From positions 41,160,791 to 41,224,790 of the forward strand of contig NC_081412.1 of assembly GCF_030272615.1 (NCBI RefSeq): a stretch of 64,000 nucleotides of DNA, read 5' to 3'. Below are positions 11,118-22,029 of the stretch, piece after piece. Under the pieces are notes generated by a model, which ran no database searches, had not been told where the DNA came from, and saw nothing but the letters and a program-made list of their open reading frames with translations. Each line of letters opens with the position of its first letter. Positions within the stretch are counted from its first letter, which is position 1. Origin of the DNA: Cryptomeria japonica. Its lineage: Eukaryota > Streptophyta > Pinopsida > Cupressales > Cupressaceae. Position numbers and translations under genes: made by a program.

Positions 11118-11489
11118 GCCAAATGCCTTAGGGGTAGGTAATATTCATGAAGATGCTACATATACCCCAGGAAGAGGTTCTAGAAGATGTTCTAGACATT
11201 GGAAACCCTTATCTGGCATGGAGGTGTTCTGTTCGAGATCCGGTATCTTTCACTGGCAGTCATTGATGTCAATGGAAGATTAGGATTTTTCTTGGAGGTT
11301 AAAAGGTCGAATTCACTTCATTATTGATCACCTTGCTTTCAGAGCGATTTCAGAGTGATTAAGAGTGACTAAGGGTGATCAAAGGCATTTAAGAGCAATT
11401 AGATTTCTTCTTGAGCGATTTCATCGGCGACTGGAAGAGTTTGTTAAGGGTTTTCACCAGAAGCAATCAACATGTATTTATCTTTAAAC
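11118..11489 (+). other. Spacer between gag and ORF2 of element A
   Basis: About 370 bases without a frame shared with element B. It contains several near-repeats of AGAGCGATTT/AGAGTGATTA (11340-11425). No splice or internal promoter signal could be established by eye. Confidence 0.4.
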
Positions 11490-12762
11490 ATGGAAGCAGG
11501 ATCATCATCTATTCCAATTTTTGTTGCAAATCTGACTGTAGTAGAGGTCAATGACCGCCCTAGGCCAATTTTCAAGCGGTATCCACATGTGGCTACCCTG
11601 GAAGATTCGGTTGGAGCATTTTCATGTGTTCCAGAGGGAGTTCTCTATATTGAAGATGTTAGGGAATAAATACATTGTCACTTAGGGTTTACCGACATTC
11701 AGGACATTCCCGAATTTGAAGATGAAATCATAAGGTATGTTTTGAGAAGAGTACATGGAGATTTTATTTGGTTAGAATAGACCTTACAAGATCACCAAGG
11801 AAACCATCAGGGAAATCACTGGTTTACCTCAGGTTGGGCAACGTCCAAACAAGAAGATTGTGAATGATTATGTCAATAAAATCACTAGTGCGACATCTGA
11901 GAAAAGATCTATGATAATAAGCACTATTACCAACACGAACATCAGATTTGGTAGCATGATCATTGGGTATAAGGTAACTCACTCAAACCAACTGAATTCT
12001 ATTTCCAGTTCCTACATTTTTGCAGCATACAAAATGATGAGAGAAAATGAGAAATTGGATCTATGCGGTTGGATGTTTGATGAACTGTTAATAAACCTAG
12101 GAAAGATTAAAGGTGAAAAAAAAGGGACTTTTTGGTATGGCGACTTAATTGTCTGCTTAATGTTATTTTTCATGAATGACTCTCCCAGTTTTGGGAAGAG
12201 GCAATGGGCATTTGATATCCTGGTAGGGAGACAATTTAAACAGTCAATTGCTACTTTAGGCAATTAGAGAGATGATAAAGTATGGGGATATTTCAAGGGA
12301 TTCCAAAAGTATATGAAGTCTAGGGAGAGGGTTCCTAAGCATATTGTTGAAAAATATTCAGCTAACATATGCTTCATGGTGAAGAAGGATGAAACACTTA
12401 TAGAAGCGGTTAAGCCCTGAAAGATTTGGATTGAAGAAATGAGCTATGAAGTTGATACACAAATCCTTAATGCCTATACAAAAATGTTGATTGATGCACT
12501 TGTTGATGAGGCAAAGAAGACCTATGGTACTGCAAAACAAAAAACACAAGAGTTTGAAATAGAGTTCAACTGGAAGAAAAGAGAGAAGCGGGAAGGAAAG
12601 GCTAGTAAATTTGTTGGGAAGGTTTCACAGGACATTAAAGCATTAATTGATGTCATCCTGGAGAAAGGCAGGAAGAGGAAGAATCCAGAAGTACACATTG
12701 AGCCTGTTATAGCAGAGTCTAATCTAAGGATGAAACACCCCTAGATTTCAAGAGGGTTGTAA
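11490..12762 (+). pseudogene. Element A ORF2, N-terminal part (unknown function)
   Basis: The start codon aligns with the start of the B copy (MEAGSSSIPIFVAN against MASSSSIPKFVAN). The protein is not one I recognise. Conserved blocks shared with B are RPRPIFK, DSVGAFS, a DIxxxPEFxDEIxRYVL block, RRVHGDFIWLE, IIGYKVTHSNQLNS, DELLINLGKIKGEKKGTF and GDLIVCLMLFF. Stops occur at 11667 and about 11780, with a frame change nearby and further stops at 12265 and 12418. The coding sequence is broken by element F at 12763, resumes for nine bases at 26183-26191, is broken again by element B, and goes on at 30457. The arrangement of an alpha-rich globular domain vaguely recalls plant mobile-domain or plant-transposon proteins. 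I cannot support that assignment from sequence alone. Confidence 0.6.
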
Positions 12763-14096
12763 TGGTGCAGAAGCACCTAAGGGTGAACAAATACCCTTTG
12801 AAGTTTCACAAATTTTCATTTTTTTTCCAGCTAAGGACTGCATTTCAAGCTTAGAGCGGCTTGGAGCACTTTTTGTCTTCTTTTTGTAAATATTCCCTTG
12901 ACCACCAGTAGTGGATCCCACCATTGGTGATCAACATGACTAGTTCAAGCTACCTCACGGACCCAAGGGAAAAGTGACTACCGGAGGTCATCGATGAAAC
13001 CACCTGAAGTTTGCTCGAAGTTGATGAAACTGACCCATCGATGGAACTTGTTCAGGACTCACCATGGCCTTAGTTTGCTCGATGTTGATAAAAGAGGCCT
13101 ACATTTGCTCGATGTCAATAAAACCAAGCCATCGATGGAACATTTCTGGGGCTCATCGCGGCCTAAGTTTGTTCAATGCCACTCTTCGAAAGCCAAGTGT
13201 TTCTGTTGCACTGACCCGATGACCCAATGAAGGTTGAAGGACGGTTACTGCAGGCAACTGATTGTGTCGAGGGTGCATCTCATCCATTCAGGGATGATGC
13301 ACAACATGTGCAGAAGCTATAAGATCCAATGGACATTCTATAAAGGGTTCGGTTGGATTTTGGAGTTTTCCATAAGACATTTTTTTTGTGAATAATAAAT
13401 AAAAAGATCATTTCTTGGTTTCCTCTCTGCTGTTAATTTTGGCTTAAATTTTTAGATGGTGATGTAGATATTGTAGATGTTTCTTTCTTGCATTGTGTGA
13501 GTTTCAATTCTGTAATCGTGCCAAGTTTAGCTCTATAGATAGCGTTGTTGTTCTGTTTTCTCATTTTTCCTGTTGGTGACCAGTAATTGCAGCCATGGCT
13601 CTATCTTGAAGCTCCATCATGGGATCCTCATGACCATTGGAAGTTGTCAAGAAGAAACATACATGTACTATAGGGTTCCATTGATAGGATTCAATGGAAT
13701 GGCGATGACCATTTCAGCAGACTGGCCCTAGGCGAGCTTGATGATAGCCCGACTAGGTACCAGTGACTAAGGAAAATCATAAGCAGGGTTGTTTGGGAGT
13801 CTAGGCTATTAGCCTCATAACAGGGGAGATGGGATGAAATGGATAGAAGATCCTAGGATGATTGAGAAACAACTCAAGAGGAGTTGTAAGATTAAACTAT
13901 GGCAGAGAAACCCTACAAGGTGTCTGATGAGCAGGTGAATTTACAAAAGTGAATTCATGAGGAGTGAAGAACAAACCTTGATAGTGAGGTCCTAGAGTAG
14001 ATTAGGGGAATAGAGAAGAGTATTCCCAGACTAGGCTAGGAGAAAAGGCCTTGGAGTGAGTCAATATGACTCACACAACTAGGAGGCTCCCTATCA
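12763..14096 (+). repeat. Element F, 5' LTR
   Basis: Pairs with 24854-26177 over its full length. Starts TGGTGCAGAAGCACCTAAGG and ends CTCCCTATCA directly before the PBS. It contains a diverged cluster of CGATGAAAC/CGATGTCAATAAAAC repeats (12985-13175) that is also present in the other copy. No gene is seen; the short frames there are LTR sequence. Confidence 0.93.
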
Positions 14097-14099
14097 GAT

Positions 14100-14112
14100 T
14101 GGTATCATAGCC
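14100..14112 (+). promoter_or_regulatory. Primer-binding site of element F
   Basis: TGGTATCATAGCC, three bases after the LTR end. It differs by one base from the initiator methionine tRNA site TGGTATCAGAGCC, so it is probably a decayed version of that site. Confidence 0.85.
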
Positions 14113-14146
14113 TATAAGATTTGCGCTAGGTGAGTAGATATCCTCA

Positions 14147-15236
14147 GTGAAATCTATAGGAGACAACAACATGGTTACCAATGCAAAGTTGGAAAAGAAA
14201 GTGGATGATCAAGAGGAAGAGAATAGACTCCTAAAGGAGAAGTTGCTAGAACTAGAAAGTAGGCTTGGTGAGGTTGAAACCAAGGCAGATGAAGTGTTGG
14301 TAAAGGTTGAAGGAGCAGAAGAGAAGGGTAAAGAAGTGTTAGAGATAGTCAAAGTACCTGAAACTGATCCTATCCTAGAACAAGAACCTTTCTTAAAGGC
14401 ATTGAAGGCCTTAAGTGGTAAATCACTAGAAGGATTGCCATTTTTTATGGTAAGATGGAGGCAGAAGTGGTCTTAGAATGGATAGAAGGCATGGAGAACC
14501 ATTTTGAATGTGAAGGCATAACTGAAACCCAAAGAGTTAAAGTGGCCAAGTCAAGGATGAGAGGAGCTACTCTCACATGGTGGAAATTTATGCAAGACAA
14601 GAGAAAGAAAATGGGCAAAGCACCCATCTCTTCTTGGAAAGCGATGCTAGTCAAAATCAAAGAAGTCTATCTCCCTAATGACTATGAAGTACAAATTCAT
14701 AGGAAGAGATAAAACTTAAGGCAAAAAGACCTTGATGTCAGTAGTTATATAGAGGAGTTCCATAAACTGAGCCTTAGATATCATGCAGTGGAAGAAGAGA
14801 GTCTCAAGGTTGCTAGGTACCTAATGGTCTACGGTGGAACATCCAAGAAGAAATCAGTTTAATGAGCCCAAAGATAGCTCATCAAACCTATCAACTTGCC
14901 ATTAAGGTGGAAGAAAAACTGAAAAGAAGACATGACTCAAGTAGCAATAGGGGCAGAGGTAGAGGAAAAGACAATAGAGGCCATAGGGGAGGCTTTGGAG
15001 GAAGAAGTTCTGAACAAAGGACACAAGGTGAGTCTAAACTCACTGAGTAGCAAGAAGGTGGCATCGGTGAAGGAGGATTCAATAGAGGAAGGGGATCAAA
15101 TAGTGGTTTTAGAGGGAGATCTAGTGTACAAGGTAGAGGTTCCTCATATTTTGCAACAATGAAGTTTTACCATTGTAACCAACTTGGTCATCCAGCATAT
15201 AGGTGTCCAAAGAAGGGATCATCATCACAAGGTAGT
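14147..15236 (+). pseudogene. Element F gag (capsid domain and CCHC knuckle)
   Basis: The frame starts with a coiled coil (KVDDQEEENRLLKEKLLELE), then shifts by one base near 14445 into the capsid-like retrotransposon Gag domain. That domain shows KMEAEVVLEWIEGMENHFEC, RGATLTWWKFMQD, SSWKAMLVKIKEVYLPNDY and, after a stop near 14710, DVSSYIEEFHKLSLRY. An arginine- and glycine-rich stretch (14925-15140) and the knuckle FYHCNQLGHPAYRC follow; the first Cys of CX2CX4HX4C is replaced by Phe. Several stops and at least one frameshift break the gene. In active chromoviruses this protein forms the virus-like particle. Confidence 0.85.
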
Positions 15237-15743
15237 GAAAGGAGAGTGAACTATCTTCAAGAAGAGTCTTCAAGCAGCAAGACTTCAAAGGTTGTCTTAG
15301 AATCAGAGGTAGGTGACAACTTGATGATAAGGAGAACTTTGATCAAAGAACCGGTTAGAGAAAAGCCAAGCCAAAGAAGATCCTTATTCAGGATTAAATG
15401 TGAGATTATGGACAAGATTTGCAAAGTGATCATTGATTCAGGGTCAACAGACAATATTGTGTTAGAAGAGGTAGTGAGTAAGCTCAAATTGTAAAGGATA
15501 CCTCACAACAACCCTTATAGAGTCACTTGGTTGAACAAAGGCCAACATGTCCTAGTTAATGAGCAAGCATGGGTGGATTTCACCATTGGAAGGTATAAGG
15601 ACAAGGTGTTATGTGATGTCCTACCCATGGATGCATGCCATCTTCTATTGGGAATACCATGGAAATTTGATACACAAGCTATTCATGATGGAGCCAAGAA
15701 TGCATACTCATTCAAGAAATATGGACTCACACTCAAGATTTAG
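15237..15743 (+). pseudogene. Element F aspartic protease region
   Basis: After the gag knuckle the frame reads KVIIDSGSTDNIV, the catalytic D-S-G loop of a retropepsin. About 80 residues later, beyond a TAA at 15492, comes ACHLLLGIPWKFD, which matches the conserved gypsy segment after the protease (hLLGRPW-type, hydrophobic-hydrophobic-Gly). The catalytic Asp is retained. The protease would cut the Gag-Pol polyprotein, but stops at 15492 and 15741 prevent it from being made as part of one. Confidence 0.8.
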
Positions 15744-15812
15744 TCTATCCTTGAAGAAGGTGAAAACAGGGCAGTAGGTCCTAATGTTCTTTTGGTGAGT
15801 GAAAAATAGTTC

Positions 15813-16128
15813 TTGAAGACACTTGAGGAAGGTGAAGGTATATGGTTTGCATTAGTAGTGAAGCCTAAGGAGGAAGACAAGAAAGAGAAGCCATATTTGC
15901 CAATAGAGGTTCAAGACATATTGAAGAAGTTCAAAGGCATAGTGAGTGATGGACATCCAGCCACCTTACCTCCTAAAAGAACCATAAGCCATCAAATAGA
16001 CTTCATTCTCGGAGCATCCTTACCTAACAAGGCAACTTACAAAATGACTACCCCAAAAAAATGTTGAGATTGCCAAGAAAATCCAAGAGATCTTAGACTA
16101 AGGCCTAATTAGGAAAATTATTAGTAGA
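15813..16128 (+). pseudogene. Element F reverse transcriptase, N-terminal stub
   Basis: The frame contains VQDILKKFKGIVSDGHPATL, then PPKRTISHQIDFILGASLPN and TYKMTTPKK, the conserved lead-in to a gypsy RT, and ends with a decayed GLIRKI. Immediately afterwards the sequence turns into minus-strand Copia gag. The fingers, palm with YVDD and connection are absent on both sides of element D, so roughly 1 kb of RT has been lost and not just displaced. Confidence 0.85.
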
Positions 16129-16570
16129 AATCCTTTCATCTTCTTCCATTTTCAGATGTTCATACCTAACTCGGAAGCTTTCAAGTTTTGCAATCTTGAC
16201 TGTGGAATCTCCTTCATTTAGTGTTTCCAAATGATCCCAAATAGCTTTAGCAGTAGACCTATCTGATAATCCCATGATTTGTTGATCTGATAATGCCCTC
16301 AAAAGTGCTTCTCTTGCTTTGCAATCATTTTCTTCATCTTTAGCTAAGGTAGTTGGAGCAGTTTGACTAGCTACAGCAGAAGTATAACCATTCTTTGTAA
16401 CTTCCTAGATGTCTTTACCAATGCAATTCAGATGTGTCCCATTCTGATCTTCCATATCCCATAGTTGGTTCCATCAAGTTTAGGAATGTCCTTCCTGAAG
16501 TAATTTGTAGACATTGGATCTGCTCAAGTTGTTAAACTTCTGCAAAAGAGGACTAAGCTCTGATACCAAT
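16129..16570 (-). pseudogene. Second, partial copy of element D: PBS and gag start
   Basis: It matches 21580-22029 almost base for base, including PBS GCTCTGATACCA at 16557-16568, the ATG at 16514 and gag residues LSDQQIMGLSDRSTAKAIWD. It ends inside gag, where the F sequence begins. It sits outside the LTR-to-LTR unit of D, so it belongs to a second unit in tandem. Confidence 0.88.
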
Positions 16571-17634
16571 TGTTAGGTCCTGAAGATAACTGAGAGGGGG
16601 GGGGTGAATCAGTTGTCTAATAAATTCAAACCAAAAACTAATTAATTAACTTAATCCTTAATACTGGTAAACTAGTTAAGTATGCTGGTAGATAGTGTTA
16701 ACAGTAAATTGCTATATTGGTAGAGATTAATGCATGAAACACAAACATAAAGTCATCCACAACACATAACACCAATATTTGTACGTGGAAACACTGTAAG
16801 GGGAAAAACCATGGTGGGAAACCTTACCCCCACAATCAGATGATACTACTGCAGATAGTAAGTGTACATAAGTGGGGTCTGCACATGCAGAAAGGCCAAT
16901 AGCCTAGAGCTCACTGCTCAATCACAAAATGGAAGTCAAACTGACTACAGTTGGATGGTTAAATCCAATAAGAATGTACTGCACAAAATAGCATCTTCAT
17001 ATGCTGGATTCAGTACCGGTGTAATGTTGATATGCTTATACAAAAACCTAGCTTCACCTTCAAATTATGTCTTCATGTATACCTCTACTTGATCTTGCAT
17101 ATACCTTCACTCAATTCTTTTTTCACATTCCACACTTGATCTTACAAATAAGATCTTACATTTATACCATACCCTAAGACCAATTTTAGTAGGTTGGCTC
17201 TACAAGATATTACAATAAAATAATTTTATAAACAATATAATATCCAATGTAATAACCGATTAAACATGTCGGCTTAATGCATTTACATCAATAATAAATC
17301 ATCTCCATAGCGTGCCATGCTGATCTGGAAAAGATAAACCTGTCGGTGTAACCCTAGATAACTTGGACCTATTTGTCGATAAAAGTAAATATGCAAATAT
17401 GAATATACCAATGATTAATTCTTCAAAAAAAAGTGTCCACATGATGTTTTTCGACACTACCAAGTGTCTTTCATATCATTCCAGATACTGGTGAACATTA
17501 TATCCTACCGGTGAATCATATACCAATAACTGTGCAATAGTTACTTGCTTGCCGGTGAATGTTGTTGGATCTCCAAAGTGCTTGTTTTCAGTAGGTGTTG
17601 ACATCAATGACAAAACCATACCAAAATACCAACA
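16571..17634 (-). repeat. Element D, left LTR
   Basis: Plus-strand edges are TGTTAGGTCC and ATACCAACA. Pairs with 22030-23101. The element-strand end carries CTGATTCACCCCCCCC..CTCAGTT, the block common to the Copia LTRs here. It lies between the gag fragment on the left and the PPT on the right, so it served as 3' LTR of the whole unit and 5' LTR of the partial unit. Confidence 0.92.
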
Positions 17635-17656
17635 ATCTCCCCCTTTGGCATTGATG
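17635..17656 (-). promoter_or_regulatory. Polypurine tract of element D
   Basis: The element strand reads ATGCCAAAGGGGGAGATTG directly before the LTR start TGTTGG. It is the same tract as in elements A and E. Confidence 0.9.
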
Positions 17657-17899
17657 GCAACACAAGATGGAAAAACCATCAAAGTGCCAAAACAGAAATG
17701 CCGAATACCAAAAATCAACAATCTCCATTTCTCCCCTTGAGAGCAACATGTGCTTATCCAAAGATTTATTTTCAATACCAAATCTCTTCAAAAGATAATG
17801 TGTTTTTCCATAGATATCTCTCCCCCTTTGACATCAAATACCAGAATAAAGATTTGTCTCTTTTTAATTCTGTCGGTTGATGACAATCATCAACTGTCT
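17657..17899 (-). other. Element D 3' untranslated stretch
   Basis: A short region between the end of the RNase H coding sequence and the PPT. It contains two further purine-rich runs (plus strand CTCCCCCTTTGACATCAAA near 17820 and TCTCCCCTTGAGAGC near 17730) that resemble weak copies of the polypurine tract. No gene. Confidence 0.5.
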
Positions 17900-19666
17900 A
17901 AGTCTACCGGTGGTGGTATCTTTAGTATTCACATAAACCAATTTTATCTCCTTTTCTTCAACTTTTTCCCTTAGAAAATTCAGTTTGATAGAAACATGTT
18001 TTGTTTTAGAATGTAATACCAGATTCTTAGATATATCAATTGCTACAGTGTTGTCACAATATATAGTAATGGGTTCCTTGCATTTTACCTTTATGTCTTT
18101 CAACATTTGCTTAAGCCATAATACCTGTGTACAGTTAGTTGCTGCTGCAACATATTCTGATTCTACTATTGATAAAGATGTACAACTTTGTTTCTTATTC
18201 AACCAAGAAACTAATATCTTTCCAAGAAAGAATGCTCCTCCAGTGGTGCTCTTTCTATCATCCACATCTCTTGCCCAATTTGCATCTGTGTATGCACATA
18301 GGTCAAAATTTTCATTTCTAGGATACCATAATCCAAGATTTGTTGTGCCTTGTAAGTACCAGAAAATCCTTTTCACTGATGTTTCATGATTTTCCCTAGG
18401 ATTACTTTGAAATCTAGAAACAATACATACTACATTCATAATATCAGGCTTGGTTTGTATCAAATACAGTAAACGTCCTATCATAGATTTGTATCTAGTT
18501 GGATTAACAGGTGTAGATTCATCCCTTTGAGATAATTTGTCATTTGTAGTTATAGGTGTGCTTACTGGTTTAGAGTTCTCCATCCCAAATTTCTTTAGTA
18601 ATTCTCTCAAGTACTTGGATTGACTAAAAAATATACCTTTATCAGTGTGTGAAATCTACAATCCTAAAAAGAATTTTATTTCTCCAATCATAGACATTTC
18701 AAATTCTTGTTGCATTTTAATAGAAAATTCCTTACATAATCCATCTTCTCCTCCAAAGATTATATCATCAACAAATACTTCAATAATCAAGATGTCATCA
18801 TTAGTTATTTTGTAATATAAATTGCTATTTGCATTTCCTTTAGTAAAACCAATCTTTAAAAGATACTTATCCAACCTTGCATACCAAGCTCTTGGGACTT
18901 GTTTCAATCCATACAGAGCTTTTCTTAACCTGCAAACCATATCATTGTCATCTGTTAAAGAAAATCCATCAGGTTGTTCAATATATACTTCTTCTTCAAG
19001 ATCTCCATTCAAAAATGCATATTTAATATCCATTTGATAAACTTTGTAGTCCTTGTGAGCTGCAAAAGCCAAGAATAATCTAACTGCCTCAATTCTAGCT
19101 ACCGGTGCAAAGGTTTCATTATAATGAACTCCTTCCTTCTAAGAATATCCCTTACACACTAGTCTTGCTTTATTTCTGACAACCTTACCATCTTCATTAA
19201 GTTTGTTTCTAAATACCCATTTGGTTCCAATTACATTTTTATCTTTAGGTCGGGGAACTAATGTCCAAGTATTATTTTTCTCAATTTGTCCTAATTCTTC
19301 TTCCATAGCTTTAATCCAAAATTTATCTTTACATGCCTCATTCATAGATGATGGTTCAATTTGAGAAATAAGACATACCTCTTCATTTGTCAATCTTCCT
19401 CTTGTCATAACTCCTTTAAATTTGTTTCCGATTATCTAATCTTCAGAATGATTCAATCTTACATACCGAGGTGTCTTAGTTTGTTGTTGTTCTTCAATTA
19501 CTATGGAATCCTTTGATGATACTAGAGTAACTGGATCTTCATTCTGTACCAGTGGATTCAGTATAGGTTCATTTGTCACAATTTATGTTTCCGGTTCAGA
19601 GTCTATATACCTTGAAGTTCCTCTAAATTGTTCATCAATCTTTACATTTGTACTCTCAACAATTTT
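17900..19666 (-). pseudogene. Element D pol: reverse transcriptase and RNase H
   Basis: The minus-strand frame continues from integrase. RT motifs in order are [83 protein letters not shown] and the active site FVDDIIFGG (F in place of Y, both Asp kept). RNase H shows YTDANWARDVDDRKSTTGG, SIVESEYVAAA and YCDNTVAI. Only two in-frame stops were seen in the RT part (just after CKGYS and after FFLGL), plus a short decayed stretch before it. The last residues (usually IADIFTKPL) are replaced. This is the best preserved RT in the window and the typical Copia form, of Tork- or SIRE-like appearance; the lineage is not certain. Confidence 0.9.
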
Positions 19667-21973
19667 CTACAATCTCTTATTAAAACATCTATATGCCTTG
19701 CTTTTAGATGAATAACCAAGAAATATTCCTTCATCACTTCTAGGATCAAATTTGCCAATATACCCATCTCTTCTAATATAACATTTACTTCCAAAAATTC
19801 TGAAATACTTAAGAGTAGGAGTATTACCAAACCATAGTTCATGAGGGGTCTTACCGGTTTCACCTTTGATGTGAAATTTGTTGAATGTATAGATAGCAGT
19901 GCTAACTACCTCTCTCCAATACACATGTGGTAGATTTGCTTCTGATAACATACTTCTTGCTGCATCCAAGATAGTTTTGTTTTTCCTTTCAACAACTCCA
20001 TTCTGCTGTGGTGTCCGAGGTGTTGATAACTGTCTTATGATTCCATTCACTTCACTAAATTTATTAAAGTCCTTAGATGTGAATTCTCCTCCTTGATCTG
20101 ATCTTAAACATTTCATTTTCTTACCGGTTTCATTTTCAACCATTGCTTTGAACAGTTTGAACTTCCCAAGTGCTTTTGATTTTTCTCTAAGAAAAGTAAC
20201 CCAACACATTCTAGAATAATCATCAATAATTATCATGAAATATCTATCACCTTGTAAGTTTTTAGTTCTAGATGGACCACATAAATCAGTGTGAATTAAA
20301 TCAAGAGCATTATTGGATTTTTTTGGAATACTTTTGAAACTAGCTCTAACTTGTTTTCCAAATTGACATTCCTTACAAATTGTATTTTGAGGTTTCACAA
20401 TTTTAGGTAGATCTCTAACTGCCTTAGAAGTACTGATTTTTACCATGCAATCAAAGTTTACATGACATAGTCTCTTATGCCATAAGCAACTTTCATCTAT
20501 ATGTGCAATCAAGCCTACCTTTTCACTATTATTCAAATGAAAGATATTGCCTCTAGTCTGATTACCGGTTGCAATTTCCAAACCAGTTCTATTCATGATT
20601 TTGCATTTTCCATTTTTAAATTGTAACTGAAATCCCTTCTCAACTAATTGACCAACACTTAAGAGATTATGCTTTAATCCTTCAACATAGTAGACATTGT
20701 CAGTGTTATGCTTACCATCAAGAGATATTGAACCCTTACCTATGATTGAACAGGCTTTGTCATCTCCAAATTTTACTAAACCTCCATTGTATTCTTGAAA
20801 GTTCAAGAATTTACCTTTGTCTCTAGTCATGTGATGTGAGCATCCTGAATCAATGATCCATTCATCCTTTGTTTCAACTTTAGCTGCTAGGGCTTGTTCT
20901 ACCAGTTGAGCAGTAGGTGTCAGTTGATCTTCTGTTATAGCAACAAAAACCCATCCATTGTCTGTTGGATCCTCATCAGAATCATTAGTCACACCTTCAT
21001 CAACAATGTAACAAGATTTGTCTTTGTTCTTCTTAAATCTGTATCTCTGATATTCAGGATTATGCTTGTATGTTCTTCTAGCTTCTTCTCTTAGTCTAGC
21101 ATGTCTATTAGAGCATCTTGAAGCCATATGACCAATCTTATTGTAGTTAAAACATTTAAAGGGTGCTTTACCTTTATACTTGCTTCCAATTGGACCTTTT
21201 GTCATTTTTCTTGCAAATAGTGCTTCAAGTTCTTCAAGCTCTTCATTCACCTTTCTGGATTCTTCAAGTTCTCTTGCATAAAAGGCTCTCCAGACTGATT
21301 TGTCAAATGATGGTGATGATGTTGATGCTTTAAAGGCTAAATCAGTTTTTATAGTAGCAACAGGACCAAATTCCTCAATTTCAAAGGCTAAAAGTTTTCC
21401 AATCAATGTATCCCTAGTTTTTGATGTATTAGGCATTGTTCTCAACTCATTTATAGCAGTAACTTTCATTTTATATGTCGGTGGTAAACCTCTTAAGATT
21501 TTTGAAACAATTTCATCCTCACTCAGAGTTCCTCCACAACATTTAATACCCAAAACAATTTCATTTACTCTTTCCATAAAAGCAGAAATCCTTTCATCTT
21601 CTTCTATTTTCAGATGTTCATACCTAACTCAGAAGCTTTCAATTTTTGCAGTCTTGACTGTGGAATCTCCTTCATTCAATGTTTCCAAATGATCCCAAAT
21701 AGCTTTAGCAGTAGACCTATCTGATAATCCCATGATTTGTTGATCTGATAATGTGCTCAAAAGTGCTTCTCTTGCTTTGCAATAATTTTCTTCATCTTTA
21801 GCTAAGGTAGTTGGAGCAGTCTAACCAGCTACATCAGTAGTATAACCATTCTTTGTAACTTCCCAGATGTCTTTACCAATGCAATTCAGATGTGTCTCCA
21901 TTCTGATCTTCCATATCCCATAGTTGGTTCCATCAAGTTTAGGACTATCCTTCCTGAAGTAATTTGTAGACAT
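19667..21973 (-). pseudogene. Element D gag, protease and integrase
   Basis: It starts at an ATG at 21973, 43 bases inside the PBS. The UBN2-type gag has LDGTNYGIWKIRMETHLN, LSDQQIMGLSDRSTAKAIWD, KILRGLPPTYKMKVTAI and one knuckle, CFNYNKIGHMASRC, whose second Cys is Tyr. The protease has WIIDSGCSHHMT (Asp kept). GAG-pre-integrase has CLWHKRLCHVNFDCM and CKECQFGK. The integrase core keeps the D, D, E triad in IHTDLCGP, RSDQGGEF and QQNGVVERKN. FGSKCYIRRDG and DEGIFLGYSSKSKAYR follow. There are two stops in gag (about 21823 and 21640), then 636 codons are open to 19667. Little decay suggests that D is among the younger insertions. Confidence 0.92.
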
Positions 21974-22015
21974 TAGATCTCCTCAAGTTGTTAAACTTCT
22001 ACAAAAGAGGACTAA

Positions 22016-22027
22016 GCTCTGATACCA
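22016..22027 (-). promoter_or_regulatory. Primer-binding site of element D
   Basis: GCTCTGATACCA, two bases from the LTR start at 22030. Complement of the initiator methionine tRNA end, minus strand. Confidence 0.92.
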
Positions 22028-22029
22028 AT

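Noticed and set aside
12985-13175. Short repeated units resembling a CRISPR array (CGATGAAAC / CGATGTCAATAAAAC)
   Set aside because: Units are diverged and irregularly spaced, lie inside a retrotransposon LTR and recur in its partner; the sequence is eukaryotic.
12994-13230. 78-codon ORF with a counterpart at 25083-25334
   Set aside because: Part of the LTR pair of element F, made of diverged short repeats.
16862-17092. 76-codon ORF also found at 22329-22559
   Set aside because: Same position in the two LTRs of element D; no domain and no start context.
17476-17781. 101-codon minus-strand ORF across an LTR and PPT
   Set aside because: It spans the LTR to PPT junction of element D and has no similarity to any known protein family by eye.
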